A stretch of 64,000 nt of DNA from Caproiciproducens faecalis (GTDB taxonomy: Bacteria; Bacillota; Clostridia; Oscillospirales; Acutalibacteraceae). A program made the position numbers and the translations under genes. Location: the NCBI RefSeq assembly GCF_019448085.1, contig NZ_JAGFNZ010000002.1:186001-250000 (forward strand), given 5' to 3'. How positions within the stretch are numbered: position 1 is the first letter of the stretch; each line of letters begins with the position of its first letter. This document shows, in pieces, positions 53,638 through 62,155 of this stretch. The notes below the pieces were generated by a model. It searched no databases and was not told where the DNA came from. It was given only the letters and a program-made list of their open reading frames with translations.

Positions 53638-55101
53638 TTATTTATTTTTATTTAGAATCGAAATATCCACGCCTCTTTGCTTCAGCCACTTCGGCAGCAG
53701 CACATTGTCAACTCTTTCGCTGACTTCCGGTGCTTTGTCGATCAGAAGCTTTGCAAGGGATTCGCTGACGTTCATGCCGCCCATGGCGCCGTCGAAGATA
53801 ACAACCTTGTCCGTGCCGGTGACATTGTAAGCGAACTGCATTGCCTGTTCTGTGGATCTTGCGGTAACCGCATAGTCCATATAGCCAATGTTCATGGAGT
53901 CGGTGTCAAACAGTTTCCCCTGTTCCTCGCCGACAACAACGGTCGGAATGTTCTTGGAGAAGAACTCTGACGGATAGCCGGTCCAGGCGTAGTTGTGCAC
54001 GCACATCTTAATGGCCGGGTTCATCGGCGGGGTATCTTCCAAAAGCGGCTGGCCGTTTTTGCGGTAGAACGCTTCGGTGTACCAGGTGTACGGCGGCAGG
54101 GGGCTTTCCATGTCGTAAAGGTCCGTGTTCGCGCCGGTAAAGTTAGCATAAATAACGCCCGCGGAGAAAACGTACGGTACCGGGCAGGGGAAGTCGAGAA
54201 CCGCAATGCACTTGTCAACTTCGCCGAACAGAGTCATGATCTTGCCGTACAGCTGGCAGCCGACAAAGGTTGCGCGGTCGTTCAAAGCATAGAGATCATT
54301 GTCGCAGTCCGCGCCGATGACGCCGTGCGGTCCACAGTTCAGGAAAGCAGCAAAAGCAAATTTGCTCTGTACGAATTTAGACTCAAAAATGGCACGGGCC
54401 GTAAAGTTGGCCGCGCGGGGGCCCAGATTCTGATGGTAGGTGCTGCGGGTCTCACACCGGGCGTAGGACATGCCGAACGGTTTCACCGCCTTGTCTACCT
54501 GTCTGTGGAAATGCACTTCACGAACATCGGTATGATGTGCGTGGATGATCCAGTCCGCATCGTAGACCTTCTTGATGCCGTAAAGGGTACCGATTTCCGT
54601 TTCAATCGGGATTCCTTCATCGATCGGAGCAACGCCGATTGCCTTGCCGTTGTAGTAAGTGTCAAGGCCGTAGCGCTTGATGTACTCTTCGGTCTCACGG
54701 AAACGCATGCCCACGCCGGCGCGGAGGCGAATGTCCTTGCATCCGGTTCTCTTTTCCACAACGTCCTTAATTGCTTTCAGCAGCTCTGCGTACGGTTCGC
54801 CGCCGAAAAGGGTAAAGCCGTGGTGAGAAGCCAGTACATTGACGGAATGCTCCGGCTTAATCATGCTCATGTCGACCTTCATCAGGGACTCTTCCGCCGC
54901 TTTGCGCACATTCTGAATCGCGTCCGGTCCGCCCGGCAGCAGCACGGGAGGAAGATCTGGAAACAGCTCGCGCAGATAGAGGGACACCATTCCCGGCATT
55001 TCAGATACACGGGTTTTCACCAGTGACGGATCAATCCCGTACTGAGAAGGCTTCGGTAAAATCGGTTTAATAGGCTGATGCATCATTTCTGTATAGTTCA
55101 T
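53638..55101 (-). CDS. LarA-like (DUF2088) protein, function unknown
   Basis: 487 aa, GGGGAGG box, ATGA overlap with the ferredoxin gene. I see the layout of lactate racemase LarA: an N-terminal alpha/beta domain with VNVLASHHGFTLFGGEPY (about 88-104), then IRLRAGVGMRFRETEEYIKRYGLD (about 124-147) and WIIHAHHTDVREVHFHRQ (about 184-201), matching the LarA segments around its Ni-pincer site. The first LarA histidine (in FHRP) is replaced by M-R-F-R. A histidine is kept in REVHFHR. No larB, larC or larE is in the window. So it may be a LarA-fold enzyme using another mechanism, or a distant NPN-cofactor enzyme. The assignment is tentative, but the gene is clearly real and in the operon. Confidence 0.65.
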   Translation of the reverse strand: MNYTEMMHQPIKPILPKPSQYGIDPSLVKTRVSEMPGMVSLYLRELFPDLPPVLLPGGPDAIQNVRKAAEESLMKVDMSMIKPEHSVNVLASHHGFTLFGGEPYAELLKAIKDVVEKRTGCKDIRLRAGVGMRFRETEEYIKRYGLDTYYNGKAIGVAPIDEGIPIETEIGTLYGIKKVYDADWIIHAHHTDVREVHFHRQVDKAVKPFGMSYARCETRSTYHQNLGPRAANFTARAIFESKFVQSKFAFAAFLNCGPHGVIGADCDNDLYALNDRATFVGCQLYGKIMTLFGEVDKCIAVLDFPCPVPYVFSAGVIYANFTGANTDLYDMESPLPPYTWYTEAFYRKNGQPLLEDTPPMNPAIKMCVHNYAWTGYPSEFFSKNIPTVVVGEEQGKLFDTDSMNIGYMDYAVTARSTEQAMQFAYNVTGTDKVVIFDGAMGGMNVSESLAKLLIDKAPEVSERVDNVLLPKWLKQRGVDISILNKNK

Positions 55102-55718
55102 TTCGTTTCCTCCCCTTCCGGATTGGTGTGCACAACGCGGTCCAGCAGTTCCTTGTCTTCTTCAAAGTAGAAGCCCCTCTTGTTGTACTTCTGAACAACA
55201 TCTTCGGGAAGTGTCCACGCGGTAGGGGTTACACCGTACCACTGCCATCCGCTTTCATCCCGTTTCAGCTCAATTCCAGCGGCCTCAACCAGACGAAGCA
55301 GCGGCTGAATGCACTCAATGGTGCATCCGGTGCGGATTCCCGTCAAAGAAGAAATTTCATCGGGAGTTTTTGCTCCTCCTAAAATGGCGGCCGCGACTTC
55401 TTCGGCGCGAACACCTACGCAGTAGCAGATAACCTGTTCCGGATTCAGATGTGCTTTTTCACACAATTCACGGATTTTGCCGGAATCATATTTGGAAACA
55501 TCCACTCCGATGGTGAACGGCTCTTCCCTCTTCACCATTTTAATTGCGTGGAACGGGCAGCGGGATTCGCAGTTGGTACATCCGCGGCACGCGTCCGCTT
55601 TCACATTTGCTTTTCTGTCGGTTACCGAAATGGCGTAAACAGGACAAACCTTTTCACACACTTTGCAGCCACGGCACACGTCCTGCTGCACTTCGGCTAA
55701 AAGAGTAACTCTTTTCAT
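55098..55718 (-). CDS. Ferredoxin with BFD-type [2Fe-2S] domain
   Basis: 206 aa. The N-terminus has two [4Fe-4S] motifs (CRGCKVCEKVCPVYA, CRGCTNCESRCPFHA). The middle (about 95-150) has the bacterioferritin-associated-ferredoxin pattern CYCVGVRAEEVAAAILGGAKT and GIRTGCTIECI for a [2Fe-2S] cluster. The C-terminal 55 residues (YGVTPTAWTLPEDVVQKYNKRGFYFEE) resemble the end of NAD(P)H-linked oxidoreductase subunits. Such proteins act with partners as electron carriers. It lies after the hydratase-aldolase genes, so the pathway may include an Fe-S dependent reduction or oxidation, but the partner is not in the window. Confidence 0.8.
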   Translation of the reverse strand: MKRVTLLAEVQQDVCRGCKVCEKVCPVYAISVTDRKANVKADACRGCTNCESRCPFHAIKMVKREEPFTIGVDVSKYDSGKIRELCEKAHLNPEQVICYCVGVRAEEVAAAILGGAKTPDEISSLTGIRTGCTIECIQPLLRLVEAAGIELKRDESGWQWYGVTPTAWTLPEDVVQKYNKRGFYFEEDKELLDRVVHTNPEGEETK

Positions 55719-55844
55719 CCGTTAAATCTCTCCTCTCCTGTTGCTGTTTTCTTGATTGCAGACCTTTTCAATTTTGTTCTGCGTGGATTCATCCAATCAA
55801 TTGCCTCCTTCTGGAAGTTATCTGCTTGTCGCTCTCATCTCCTT

Positions 55845-56858
55845 TTACCGAGTTTTCTGCTGAGAAAGCTCAAATGCAACATCTATAATCATATCTTCCT
55901 GTCCGCCAACCATTCCACGGCGGCCCAGTTCGACAAGAATATCGCGGGGATTCAGATGGAATTTTTCCGCCGCACGGTAGGTGTGAAGCAGGAAGCTGGA
56001 GTAAACGCCCGCGTAACCGAGCATCAGAGAAGCTGTGTTGACAATCTGAGGACGCTGCATGATCGGTTCCACAATCTCTTCCGCGACATCCATGATGCCG
56101 TAAAGATCAACGCCGGTGTCGTATCCAAGACGGTCAAGCACCGCGCACAGGACTTCGTTCTGTGTGTTTCCGGCGCCGGCGCCCAGCCCGCGGCAGGTAA
56201 CGTCAACATAAGAAGCGCCCTCTTCAACAGCCGCAATGGAATTTGCGACGGAAAGGCCCAGATTGTTGTGGGAATGGAATCCGATCGGAATCTCAATGGA
56301 ATTCTTCAGTGCGCTGATTCTTGCGCGCACGTCGTCCGGCACCATATGTCCGGCGGAATCCGCAAGGTTGATGTAGTCGGCGCCGCAGTCGACAAAGATT
56401 TTTGCCTGTTCCACGATTTTCTCGGGAGAAGCCATGTGGGACATCATCAGAAAGCCGACGGCCATCATGCCGATGCTCTTTGCGTATTTGATATGCTGAA
56501 TGGCAATATCCGCTTCGGTAACATGGGTGGCAACACGCACAGCCTGTGCGCCGTTGTCCTTTGCCTGCTGAAGGTCTTCAATGGTACCGATGCCGGGAAG
56601 CAGCAGAACGGTCAGCTTTGCGTTTTTCACGACTTTGCTGGCGGCTCTGAGCAGCTCCATCTCCGGAACCTTGGACATGCCGTAGTTGATGGAGGAGCCC
56701 GCAATGCCGTCGCCGTGGCTGAGTTCGATCAGGCTCACGCCGACCTTGTCCAGACCTCCTGCGATTGCGGTGGCCTGTTCCACCGTAAAGCTGTGGCTGA
56801 CTGCATGGCTTCCGTCACGCAGGGTAGTATCTACAATTTTAATTTTTCTTTTTTCCAT
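55845..56858 (-). CDS. dmpG: 4-hydroxy-2-oxovalerate aldolase
   Basis: 337 aa class II pyruvate aldolase, splitting 4-hydroxy-2-oxopentanoate to pyruvate and acetaldehyde. HMGL-like barrel: VDTTLRDGSHAVSHSF (metal/substrate D and R), VRVATHVTEAD, GFHSHNNLGLSVANSIAAVEEGA (H-x-H metal site) and VTCRGLGAGAGNTQNEVL. It has the C-terminal DmpG communication domain. It lies 5 bases from dmpF; family members form a channelling complex with it, passing acetaldehyde directly. Confidence 0.95.
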   Translation of the reverse strand: MEKRKIKIVDTTLRDGSHAVSHSFTVEQATAIAGGLDKVGVSLIELSHGDGIAGSSINYGMSKVPEMELLRAASKVVKNAKLTVLLLPGIGTIEDLQQAKDNGAQAVRVATHVTEADIAIQHIKYAKSIGMMAVGFLMMSHMASPEKIVEQAKIFVDCGADYINLADSAGHMVPDDVRARISALKNSIEIPIGFHSHNNLGLSVANSIAAVEEGASYVDVTCRGLGAGAGNTQNEVLCAVLDRLGYDTGVDLYGIMDVAEEIVEPIMQRPQIVNTASLMLGYAGVYSSFLLHTYRAAEKFHLNPRDILVELGRRGMVGGQEDMIIDVAFELSQQKTR

Positions 56859-56863
56859 AGCGG

Positions 56864-57739
56864 TTAGCCCTCCTTGCTCAGCAGATTTTCTGCTACTTTT
56901 TCTGCAACGGCGGTTGCCGCCTGATTGATGATATCGAGATTTCCGGAGTACTTCGGCAAAAAGTCGCCGGCGCCCTCGACCTGAACAATGACGGTAACCT
57001 TGTTTCCGTCGATGACCGGAGGAACACGGAGCTTATAGCCCGGCACATAGGCCTGAACCTTCTCGACATACTCGTAAACGGATTCCATGATCTTTTTCTC
57101 ATCCGGATTTTTCACAATGGAATAAATGGTGTTTGTCATCATCAGCGGCGGATCAGCCGGATTCAGAACAATAATCGCTTTCGCTTTGTCCGCGCCGCCG
57201 ACAATTTCAAGGGCTTTTCTGGTAGTTTCGGTAAATTCGTCAATATTGGCGCGGGTTCCGGGGCCTGCGCTCTTAGAAGAAAGACAGGCGACGATTTCCG
57301 TATAGGAGGAATCCGCTACCTTGTCAATGGCGTAGGCAATCGGAATCGTTGCCTGACCACCGCAGGTGACCATGTTGAAATTGTCCACATGGGCAAGATG
57401 ATCCAGGTTGACACAGGGAACCACATACGGGCCCACTGCCGCAGGGGTCATATCCATGACGATTTTTCCAGCCGCTTTCAGAATCGGCGCGTTATGTAAA
57501 TGCGCTTTCGCGCTCGTTGCGTCAAATACGATTTTAATATCGGGGTCAGCGGCGACCGCGTCAACACCGTTCAGGGATGTTTTGAAGCCCAGTCCCGCAG
57601 CTCTCTTGATGCCCTCGGATTCCACAATACCGGCCATCATATGCATTTGAAGATGTTTGCTCTTCATAACCTTATACATCAGGTCGGATCCGATATTGCC
57701 GGGGCCGATGATGCCTACCTTAATTTTCTCCATTTTCAT
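56864..57739 (-). CDS. dmpF: Acylating acetaldehyde dehydrogenase (DmpF family)
   Basis: 291 aa. NAD+ and CoA-dependent oxidation of acetaldehyde to acetyl-CoA. Rossmann motif [15 protein letters not shown], catalytic Cys in [11 protein letters not shown]. Length agrees with DmpF/MhpF. It lacks the long aldehyde dehydrogenase (Pfam00171) fold used by most microcompartment loci. The first of two tightly coupled genes with the aldolase (5-base gap). Together with the hydratase it completes the 2-oxopent-4-enoate to pyruvate plus acetyl-CoA module. Confidence 0.96.
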   Translation of the reverse strand: MKMEKIKVGIIGPGNIGSDLMYKVMKSKHLQMHMMAGIVESEGIKRAAGLGFKTSLNGVDAVAADPDIKIVFDATSAKAHLHNAPILKAAGKIVMDMTPAAVGPYVVPCVNLDHLAHVDNFNMVTCGGQATIPIAYAIDKVADSSYTEIVACLSSKSAGPGTRANIDEFTETTRKALEIVGGADKAKAIIVLNPADPPLMMTNTIYSIVKNPDEKKIMESVYEYVEKVQAYVPGYKLRVPPVIDGNKVTVIVQVEGAGDFLPKYSGNLDIINQAATAVAEKVAENLLSKEG

Positions 57740-57754
57740 TTCCTTTCAAGAATG

Positions 57755-58528
57755 TTATTTGAATTTGGCTGTCACACTTCCCATGCCGTAAAAACTTACA
57801 GTAAAGCTGTCTCCTTTTGCAGCCGGTTGTGCGGCGGTCAATGCACCCGCCATTACAATATTTCCTTCTTTCAGTTCAATGTCAAAAGCAGAAAGTTTAT
57901 TTGCCAGCCACGCGACGGAAGCCGCGGGGTTGCCAAGAACCTCGGCACAGGTGCCGCTGTTCACAAGCTCGCCGTTCTTTTCCAGCGTCATGCCGGTCAG
58001 TCGCATATCCACATCGGCAATGGGCGTCATTCGTCCGCCGATGATGAATTTCGCGCTGGAACCGTTGTCCGCAATGGTGTCCGGAAGGGTAATTTTCCAG
58101 TCCTTGATCCGGCTGTCTACAATTTCAATTGCGGGCACCACATACTCCGTGGCATTGTAAACGTCCGCAACGGTCACGCCGGGGCCGCGCAGAGTCTTTT
58201 TCAGGCAGAAGGCAAGCTCGCCCTCCACCTTTGGCTGGATCAGCCCGTCCATGGAGCACGCTTCGCCCTCCAGAACCAGCATTTTGTCGGTCAGATGGCC
58301 GTAATCCGGCTCATTGACATGCAGAAGATTCTGCATTCCCTTACTGGTAAGACCGATTTTCATCCCGATGATCTTTTCACCGGCGGCAACTTTTTTCGCC
58401 ACGTTTTCCAGCTGGATTGCATAGGCGTCTTCCACGGTCATACCCGGGTTGGTTACCGTCGGCATTGCAATCTGGCGGCATTCTTTTTCTGCTTCAAATA
58501 AATCCTGAGCAACTTTTTTGCGGTCCAT
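57755..58528 (-). CDS. 2-oxopent-4-enoate hydratase family enzyme
   Basis: 257 aa from the ATG at 58528, with AAGGAG 8 bases upstream; an earlier in-frame start is rejected because it would overlap the upstream gene. Fumarylacetoacetase-like fold of the MhpD/DmpE/DmpH group: KIGLTSKGMQNLLHVNEPDYG, PKVEGELAFCLKK (metal-binding Glu pair) and PAIEIVDSRIKDWK (third Glu). Adds water to 2-oxopent-4-enoate to give 4-hydroxy-2-oxovalerate; the related 4-oxalocrotonate decarboxylases share the fold. Together with dmpF and dmpG next to it, hydratase activity is the better guess. Confidence 0.88.
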   Translation of the reverse strand: MDRKKVAQDLFEAEKECRQIAMPTVTNPGMTVEDAYAIQLENVAKKVAAGEKIIGMKIGLTSKGMQNLLHVNEPDYGHLTDKMLVLEGEACSMDGLIQPKVEGELAFCLKKTLRGPGVTVADVYNATEYVVPAIEIVDSRIKDWKITLPDTIADNGSSAKFIIGGRMTPIADVDMRLTGMTLEKNGELVNSGTCAEVLGNPAASVAWLANKLSAFDIELKEGNIVMAGALTAAQPAAKGDSFTVSFYGMGSVTAKFK

Positions 58529-58544
58529 GAATCTTACTCCTTTT

Positions 58545-59459
58545 TTATGAATGATGATTGAATCCGTGATGTTCATGGTGAAACGGCTTTTTCATCAGCT
58601 TCTCCGCAAGCACCGCGGCAATTTTCTGAGCGGTTTCCTGTTTGCTGTCATGATTTTTCAGACAATCTATCAGCACTCCCGCCGCCAGACGAACTTCATC
58701 GTTCGGCCCCGGGAAGGACACCAGCATGGACGGCCCGACCGTTCCGACCGCAATGCGCACGCCGTCCTTAACGTGACGCCCGGTACCCTGCTGGAATTTC
58801 ACAATGTAGGGAGTTGCCGCCTGCGGGTCGATTCTAAGCATACTTTCGACCGATTTATCCTTATCCTCCGCACCGACTCCGCCGGTGGTGATAATCAGCC
58901 CGAACGCACGGGAAACCGCGTCGGACAGCTTATATTCCATATCATCCAGATCGTCTTCAATAATGTCCCCGACAGTCACCTTGTAGCCTTCGGACTCCAA
59001 AAGCTCTTTCAGATAGGGGGTGTTGGTATCTTCAATCAGATTCTGCTTCAGCTCAAAGCCGGTCGGGAAGATAATTGCCCGCTTGGCAATGCGTTCCCTC
59101 ATTTCATCCACCATGCTGTCGACCTTTTGGCTCATCTGGGTGGGGTTCTCCCCTTCCAGACAGATCAAACCGAGAATCCCGTTGGAATGAATGCAGGAAT
59201 CTTCAGTCAGATGCACGCCGTCCAGCTTTGCAAGCGCCTCCAGCAATGCGCGCTCCTTGCCCACAATGTTTTCCGTGGGAATATCGTTTTCCATAATGTC
59301 CAGCGTAATATGATCCGGACGAACGTCAACCACCAGCACCTTGCTGCTTTCCAGCCCAAGCACATCCGCCACGGTTTTGGCAAGCAAAGTCAGGTTCACA
59401 TGGTCAAGTTTGATATGGTTGACCCAAAGCTCGGTTTTTTCCAGCAGATTCAAGCCCAT
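58545..59459 (-). CDS. CinA/molybdopterin-binding-like protein with His-rich tail
   Basis: 304 aa. The C-terminal two-thirds resemble the MoCF/CinA-N (molybdopterin-binding-like) fold: GFELKQNLIEDTNTPYLKELLESEGYKVTVGDIIEDD and LIITTGGVGAEDKDKSVE, with GTVGPSMLVSFPGPNDEV. The N-terminal 110 residues (KLDHVNLTLLAKTVADVLGLESSKVLVVDVRPDH) are unlike CinA. The tail HHEHHGFNHHS is His-rich and could bind metal. It lies between the QPRTase-like gene (29-base gap) and the hydratase gene (16-base gap). Its role in a catabolic operon is unexplained; cofactor handling is a guess. Confidence 0.65.
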   Translation of the reverse strand: MGLNLLEKTELWVNHIKLDHVNLTLLAKTVADVLGLESSKVLVVDVRPDHITLDIMENDIPTENIVGKERALLEALAKLDGVHLTEDSCIHSNGILGLICLEGENPTQMSQKVDSMVDEMRERIAKRAIIFPTGFELKQNLIEDTNTPYLKELLESEGYKVTVGDIIEDDLDDMEYKLSDAVSRAFGLIITTGGVGAEDKDKSVESMLRIDPQAATPYIVKFQQGTGRHVKDGVRIAVGTVGPSMLVSFPGPNDEVRLAAGVLIDCLKNHDSKQETAQKIAAVLAEKLMKKPFHHEHHGFNHHS

Positions 59460-59488
59460 CTTCAGAATCCTCTTTCCGTCTCTATTTT

Positions 59489-60286
59489 TTACAGTTCAAC
59501 ATCCATCTTGATGTCCAGAAGCGGGGCATCAACAATTTCTTTCCCAATACAGAGCATATCTATCCCGTAATTGATGAATTTCGGAATATTGTCCAGCTTC
59601 ACACCGCCGGCAAAGGCAATTTGCAGTTTTCCGCTCATACCCATTTCTTCCACCTTTTTGGTGCAGCGAACCACATCCTCTATGTTACCCGTGTCAACCA
59701 TCAGGATACTGCAGCCGTTTTCCACCGCCTGCGCGGTTTCTTCCTCAATGGAATGCTCTTTCCCCTTAATCTGTATCACCTTTGCCAAATCCGTGCAGCC
59801 GCTCACACTGTTCAGCGCGGCGGGAATGGAGCCGAGCATACGGATATAGTTCTTATCAAGATAAACCATCGGCGTACTGCTGATACGGAAGGAAGCGCCG
59901 CCCGTGACGATCGCCTGACGAATCCCGTTTTTGATTTCAGGGGGCATTTTTTTCCAGGAACCGGACACAATCCGTATTTTGCCCTGCGCCAAACGGACTG
60001 CCTTCCGGGAAGCAGTGGCAATACCGGAAAACTTGGAAAGCGTTCCGATTACCCTTTCTTCCGCCATCGCCATAATTTTCGGGGTAGCAAGAACTTCGCC
60101 AATCGGTTCCCCGGCCTTAACATCGTCTCCCTCATGCAAAAACAGATTGAGTTTCGCACCGATTTCCTCTGTCAGCCGCAGCGCTTCCTCCGTGCCGGAA
60201 AGGCACCCGTCGCGCTCAGGAATCAATAATGCCCGGAACTCTTTTCCGGCAATCTCTTGAAATATGATATCCCGGATATCTTCCAT
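59489..60286 (-). CDS. Nicotinate-nucleotide pyrophosphorylase-fold protein (NadC/ModD-like)
   Basis: 265 aa with the type II quinolinate phosphoribosyltransferase fold: NLFLHEGDDVKAGEPIGEV (barrel-sandwich part), ERVIGTLSKFSGIATASR and GKIRIVSGSWKKMPPEIKNGIRQA. This is not a housekeeping NadC, given the divergent C-terminus and its place as first gene of the catabolic operon. ModD-type proteins of unknown function belong here. It could phosphoribosylate a ring compound, or serve a cofactor needed by the LarA-like or CinA-like proteins. GGAGGG precedes the ATG. Confidence 0.8.
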   Translation of the reverse strand: MEDIRDIIFQEIAGKEFRALLIPERDGCLSGTEEALRLTEEIGAKLNLFLHEGDDVKAGEPIGEVLATPKIMAMAEERVIGTLSKFSGIATASRKAVRLAQGKIRIVSGSWKKMPPEIKNGIRQAIVTGGASFRISSTPMVYLDKNYIRMLGSIPAALNSVSGCTDLAKVIQIKGKEHSIEEETAQAVENGCSILMVDTGNIEDVVRCTKKVEEMGMSGKLQIAFAGGVKLDNIPKFINYGIDMLCIGKEIVDAPLLDIKMDVEL

Positions 60287-60313
60287 AATTTCCCTCCACT
60301 TTTCGTCAATGAC

Positions 60314-60371
60314 GAACGTTGTTCATATATTCTAAAGAAAGAATAGCATTCGCTATTAACGAACGCCGTTC
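60314..60371 (-). promoter_or_regulatory. Three palindromes before the catabolic operon (IclR sites)
   Basis: GAACGTTGTTC (60314-60324) and GAACGCCGTTC (60361-60371) share GAAC-n3-GTTC and lie 47 bases apart; both have ACGAACG...GTTCAT around them. Between them is AATAGC, 4 bases, GCTATT (60342-60357). Immediately downstream of iclR and before the operon start, they look like regulator binding sites. No strong -35/-10 pair was found, so activation is likely. Confidence 0.65.
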
Positions 60372-60402
60372 ATAATATTCTGCAAAAAAATTTTTACCGG
60401 GA

Positions 60403-61173
60403 TTATTTGTATCCCAGCCTCTGAGAGATCTGCATTGCACAGTTCTGTACATCTTTTGCCACGGCAGCAATGCTTTCCATAGGAAGCCGTGCTGTAGGAG
60501 CAGATACGCTGATTGCGGCAATGGGCTGATTGAGATGATTGAAAATGGGGGCCGCCACACAGCGCAGGCCGGTTTCGATTTCCTCGTTGTCAATCGCGTA
60601 GCCGCAGGAGCGGACATGATTCAATTCGTCATTCAAATTTTCCGGACAGGTGATGGTATGCTCCGTGTATTTTTCAAAAGTTCCTTTTGCCAAAAGGCGT
60701 TTCAGCGTGTCGTCGCTCAAAAATGCAAGAATTGCTTTTCCCACCCCTGTACAGTGTATCGGTGCCCGTTTGCCCGTCTGGGAATAGACGATCATTGCTC
60801 CGGGAGCGTCCACTTTATCAATATAGACGATTTCATCCCCATAATGGGCGGCTAAATGGACTGTGGCGTTGTGTTTGCAGACAAGTTCCTCACAAAACGG
60901 CTTTGCCTCGTTGCGCAGATCTATGCGCTTATATACCAAACTGCCCAGTTCAAACAGCTTTATGCCTAAACGGTACCTTTTTGTCTGCAGATTCTGTTCC
61001 AGGTATCCCTTGCTTACCAAGGTATTCACAAGTCCGTAAACAGTACTCTTGCTTAATTTCATTTGATCTGAAATTTCGGAAATTCCAAGCTCAACCATTT
61101 GCCCGTCAAAGCACTCCAGAATATCCAGTGCACGGACTACAGACTGTACAAGGACGCCAGTTTCGCCTGTCAT
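60403..61173 (-). CDS. IclR-family transcriptional regulator
   Basis: 256 aa. N-terminal winged helix VVRALDILECFDGQMVELGISEISDQMKLSKSTVYGLVNTLVSKGYL (about 9-58) and a C-terminal IclR effector domain (about 75-250) with CTGVGKAILAFLSDD and GYAIDNEEIETGLRCVAAPIF. IclR-type proteins such as MhpR control the mhp and related aromatic meta-cleavage operons, in agreement with the neighbouring genes. It sits between the microcompartment genes and the catabolic operon. A strong promoter lies upstream and palindromes lie on both sides. Confidence 0.94.
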   Translation of the reverse strand: MTGETGVLVQSVVRALDILECFDGQMVELGISEISDQMKLSKSTVYGLVNTLVSKGYLEQNLQTKRYRLGIKLFELGSLVYKRIDLRNEAKPFCEELVCKHNATVHLAAHYGDEIVYIDKVDAPGAMIVYSQTGKRAPIHCTGVGKAILAFLSDDTLKRLLAKGTFEKYTEHTITCPENLNDELNHVRSCGYAIDNEEIETGLRCVAAPIFNHLNQPIAAISVSAPTARLPMESIAAVAKDVQNCAMQISQRLGYK

Positions 61174-61248
61174 CGCAAAATTCCTCTCTTAAAACGTTAT
61201 CATCGTATCCATTGCAGACCGTTAAAAAACAGTCTTTCGGATGCTTCT

Positions 61249-61319
61249 ATTTTAGGATAAGAATCCGCAAATGTCAATCGTATTCTGTATCACAGAATCA
61301 ATTTCGTCAATACCGAAAT
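61249..61319 (-). promoter_or_regulatory. iclR promoter with upstream palindromes
   Basis: Minus-strand TTGACA (61272-61277), 17 bases, TAAAAT (61249-61254). Directly upstream are two palindromes: ATTCTGT-ATC-ACAGAAT (61282-61298, perfect) and ATTTCG, 7 bases, CGAAAT (61301-61319). The rest of 61174-61610 (437 bases) has three copies of GCTTCTATT (61243, 61324, 61365) and no credible gene; a 69-codon minus-strand frame here lacks a ribosome binding site. Confidence 0.7.
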
Positions 61320-61610
61320 AGTTGCTTCTATTTTTTAGGCAATATCACTAAACGCCAGACGTTCGCTTCTATTCTGATGTAGAAAATAGCCATATCTTCC
61401 TTTTGATATTTACTATTTGTATAAAATATTAAAAATATACCGAAAATTAAAAGCCGCCCGCAGCACACCATCGGTCCGCCGTCAGCCGGCAGGATTTCCT
61501 GAAGTGCAATGCAGGCAGCCTTTTGTGTCCTTGACACAAATATGGATTCAAGTTTTGAAAGAATAAAAAAGGATGTTGTTTGTTTTATGAAAGCGCAGAA
61601 GATTCCTAAA

Positions 61611-62150
61611 CTAGAGCAGCGTTTCGTAAAGCTTGGGAGATGGTTTGGGAATCACCGTTGTCTGCAGCAGAAGTTCACACTGCTTTTTTGCAGCTTCCAC
61701 GGCGGTGAGCACAGCCCCTACGTCTCCGGTCAAAACAACTACGCCTTTCCCGCCGATAGAATAACCGATTTTGATTTCAATCAGGGTAATATTGGCCGCT
61801 TTTGCCGCCACATCCCCGGCTGTGATTGCCGAAGCAATGGAGTAAAACTCCAAAACGCCGACCGCCCCCGGGTTTTCCACCTGATTCGTCAAACAGATTG
61901 CTGGAATCAGCTGGGAGTGAATGTTCGGAATCATCAGGGTATCGACGAGATACTCTCCGCCGTATTTCTCCCCTACGGACATGGAAACCTTGACATCGCC
62001 GGTTGTTCCCCCAATCAGCACAATGTACTTGCCGGGGCAGACGGTGGACGATTTCAGCAGTTCCACGTTCGCGGCCTTAATCATATAGTCACTTGTTTCA
62101 ATTCCTCTGGCGATACTGGTAAATTCGACCATACCGATTGCATTGCCCAT
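61611..62150 (-). CDS. pduT: Tandem-domain microcompartment shell protein (PduT-like BMC-T)
   Basis: 179 aa from the ATG at 62150 (GGAGGAG 8 bases upstream). Two BMC domains: about 4-85 (AIGMVEFTSIARGIETSDYMIKAANVELLKSS) and about 95-170 (AVGVLEFYSIASAITAGDVAAKAANITLIE). C38 in TVCPGKYIVLIGG coincides with the cysteine that holds the pore [4Fe-4S] cluster in Salmonella PduT. A trimer with hexagonal symmetry is expected to sit in the shell and may pass electrons across it. It follows the pduS-like gene, its known partner in PDU loci. No other shell gene is in the window. Confidence 0.93.
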   Translation of the reverse strand: MGNAIGMVEFTSIARGIETSDYMIKAANVELLKSSTVCPGKYIVLIGGTTGDVKVSMSVGEKYGGEYLVDTLMIPNIHSQLIPAICLTNQVENPGAVGVLEFYSIASAITAGDVAAKAANITLIEIKIGYSIGGKGVVVLTGDVGAVLTAVEAAKKQCELLLQTTVIPKPSPKLYETLL

Positions 62151-62155
62151 GCTTT

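Noticed and set aside
57755-60286. Nicotinate catabolism genes
   Set aside because: The QPRTase-like gene suggested it, but no nicotinate hydroxylase, enamidase or methyleneglutarate mutase is present, and the aldolase/dehydrogenase pair does not fit that pathway.
61328-61537. 69-codon minus-strand frame between iclR and the shell gene
   Set aside because: No ribosome binding site, no family resemblance, and the start lies in unstructured AT/GC-mixed sequence. It is more likely chance.
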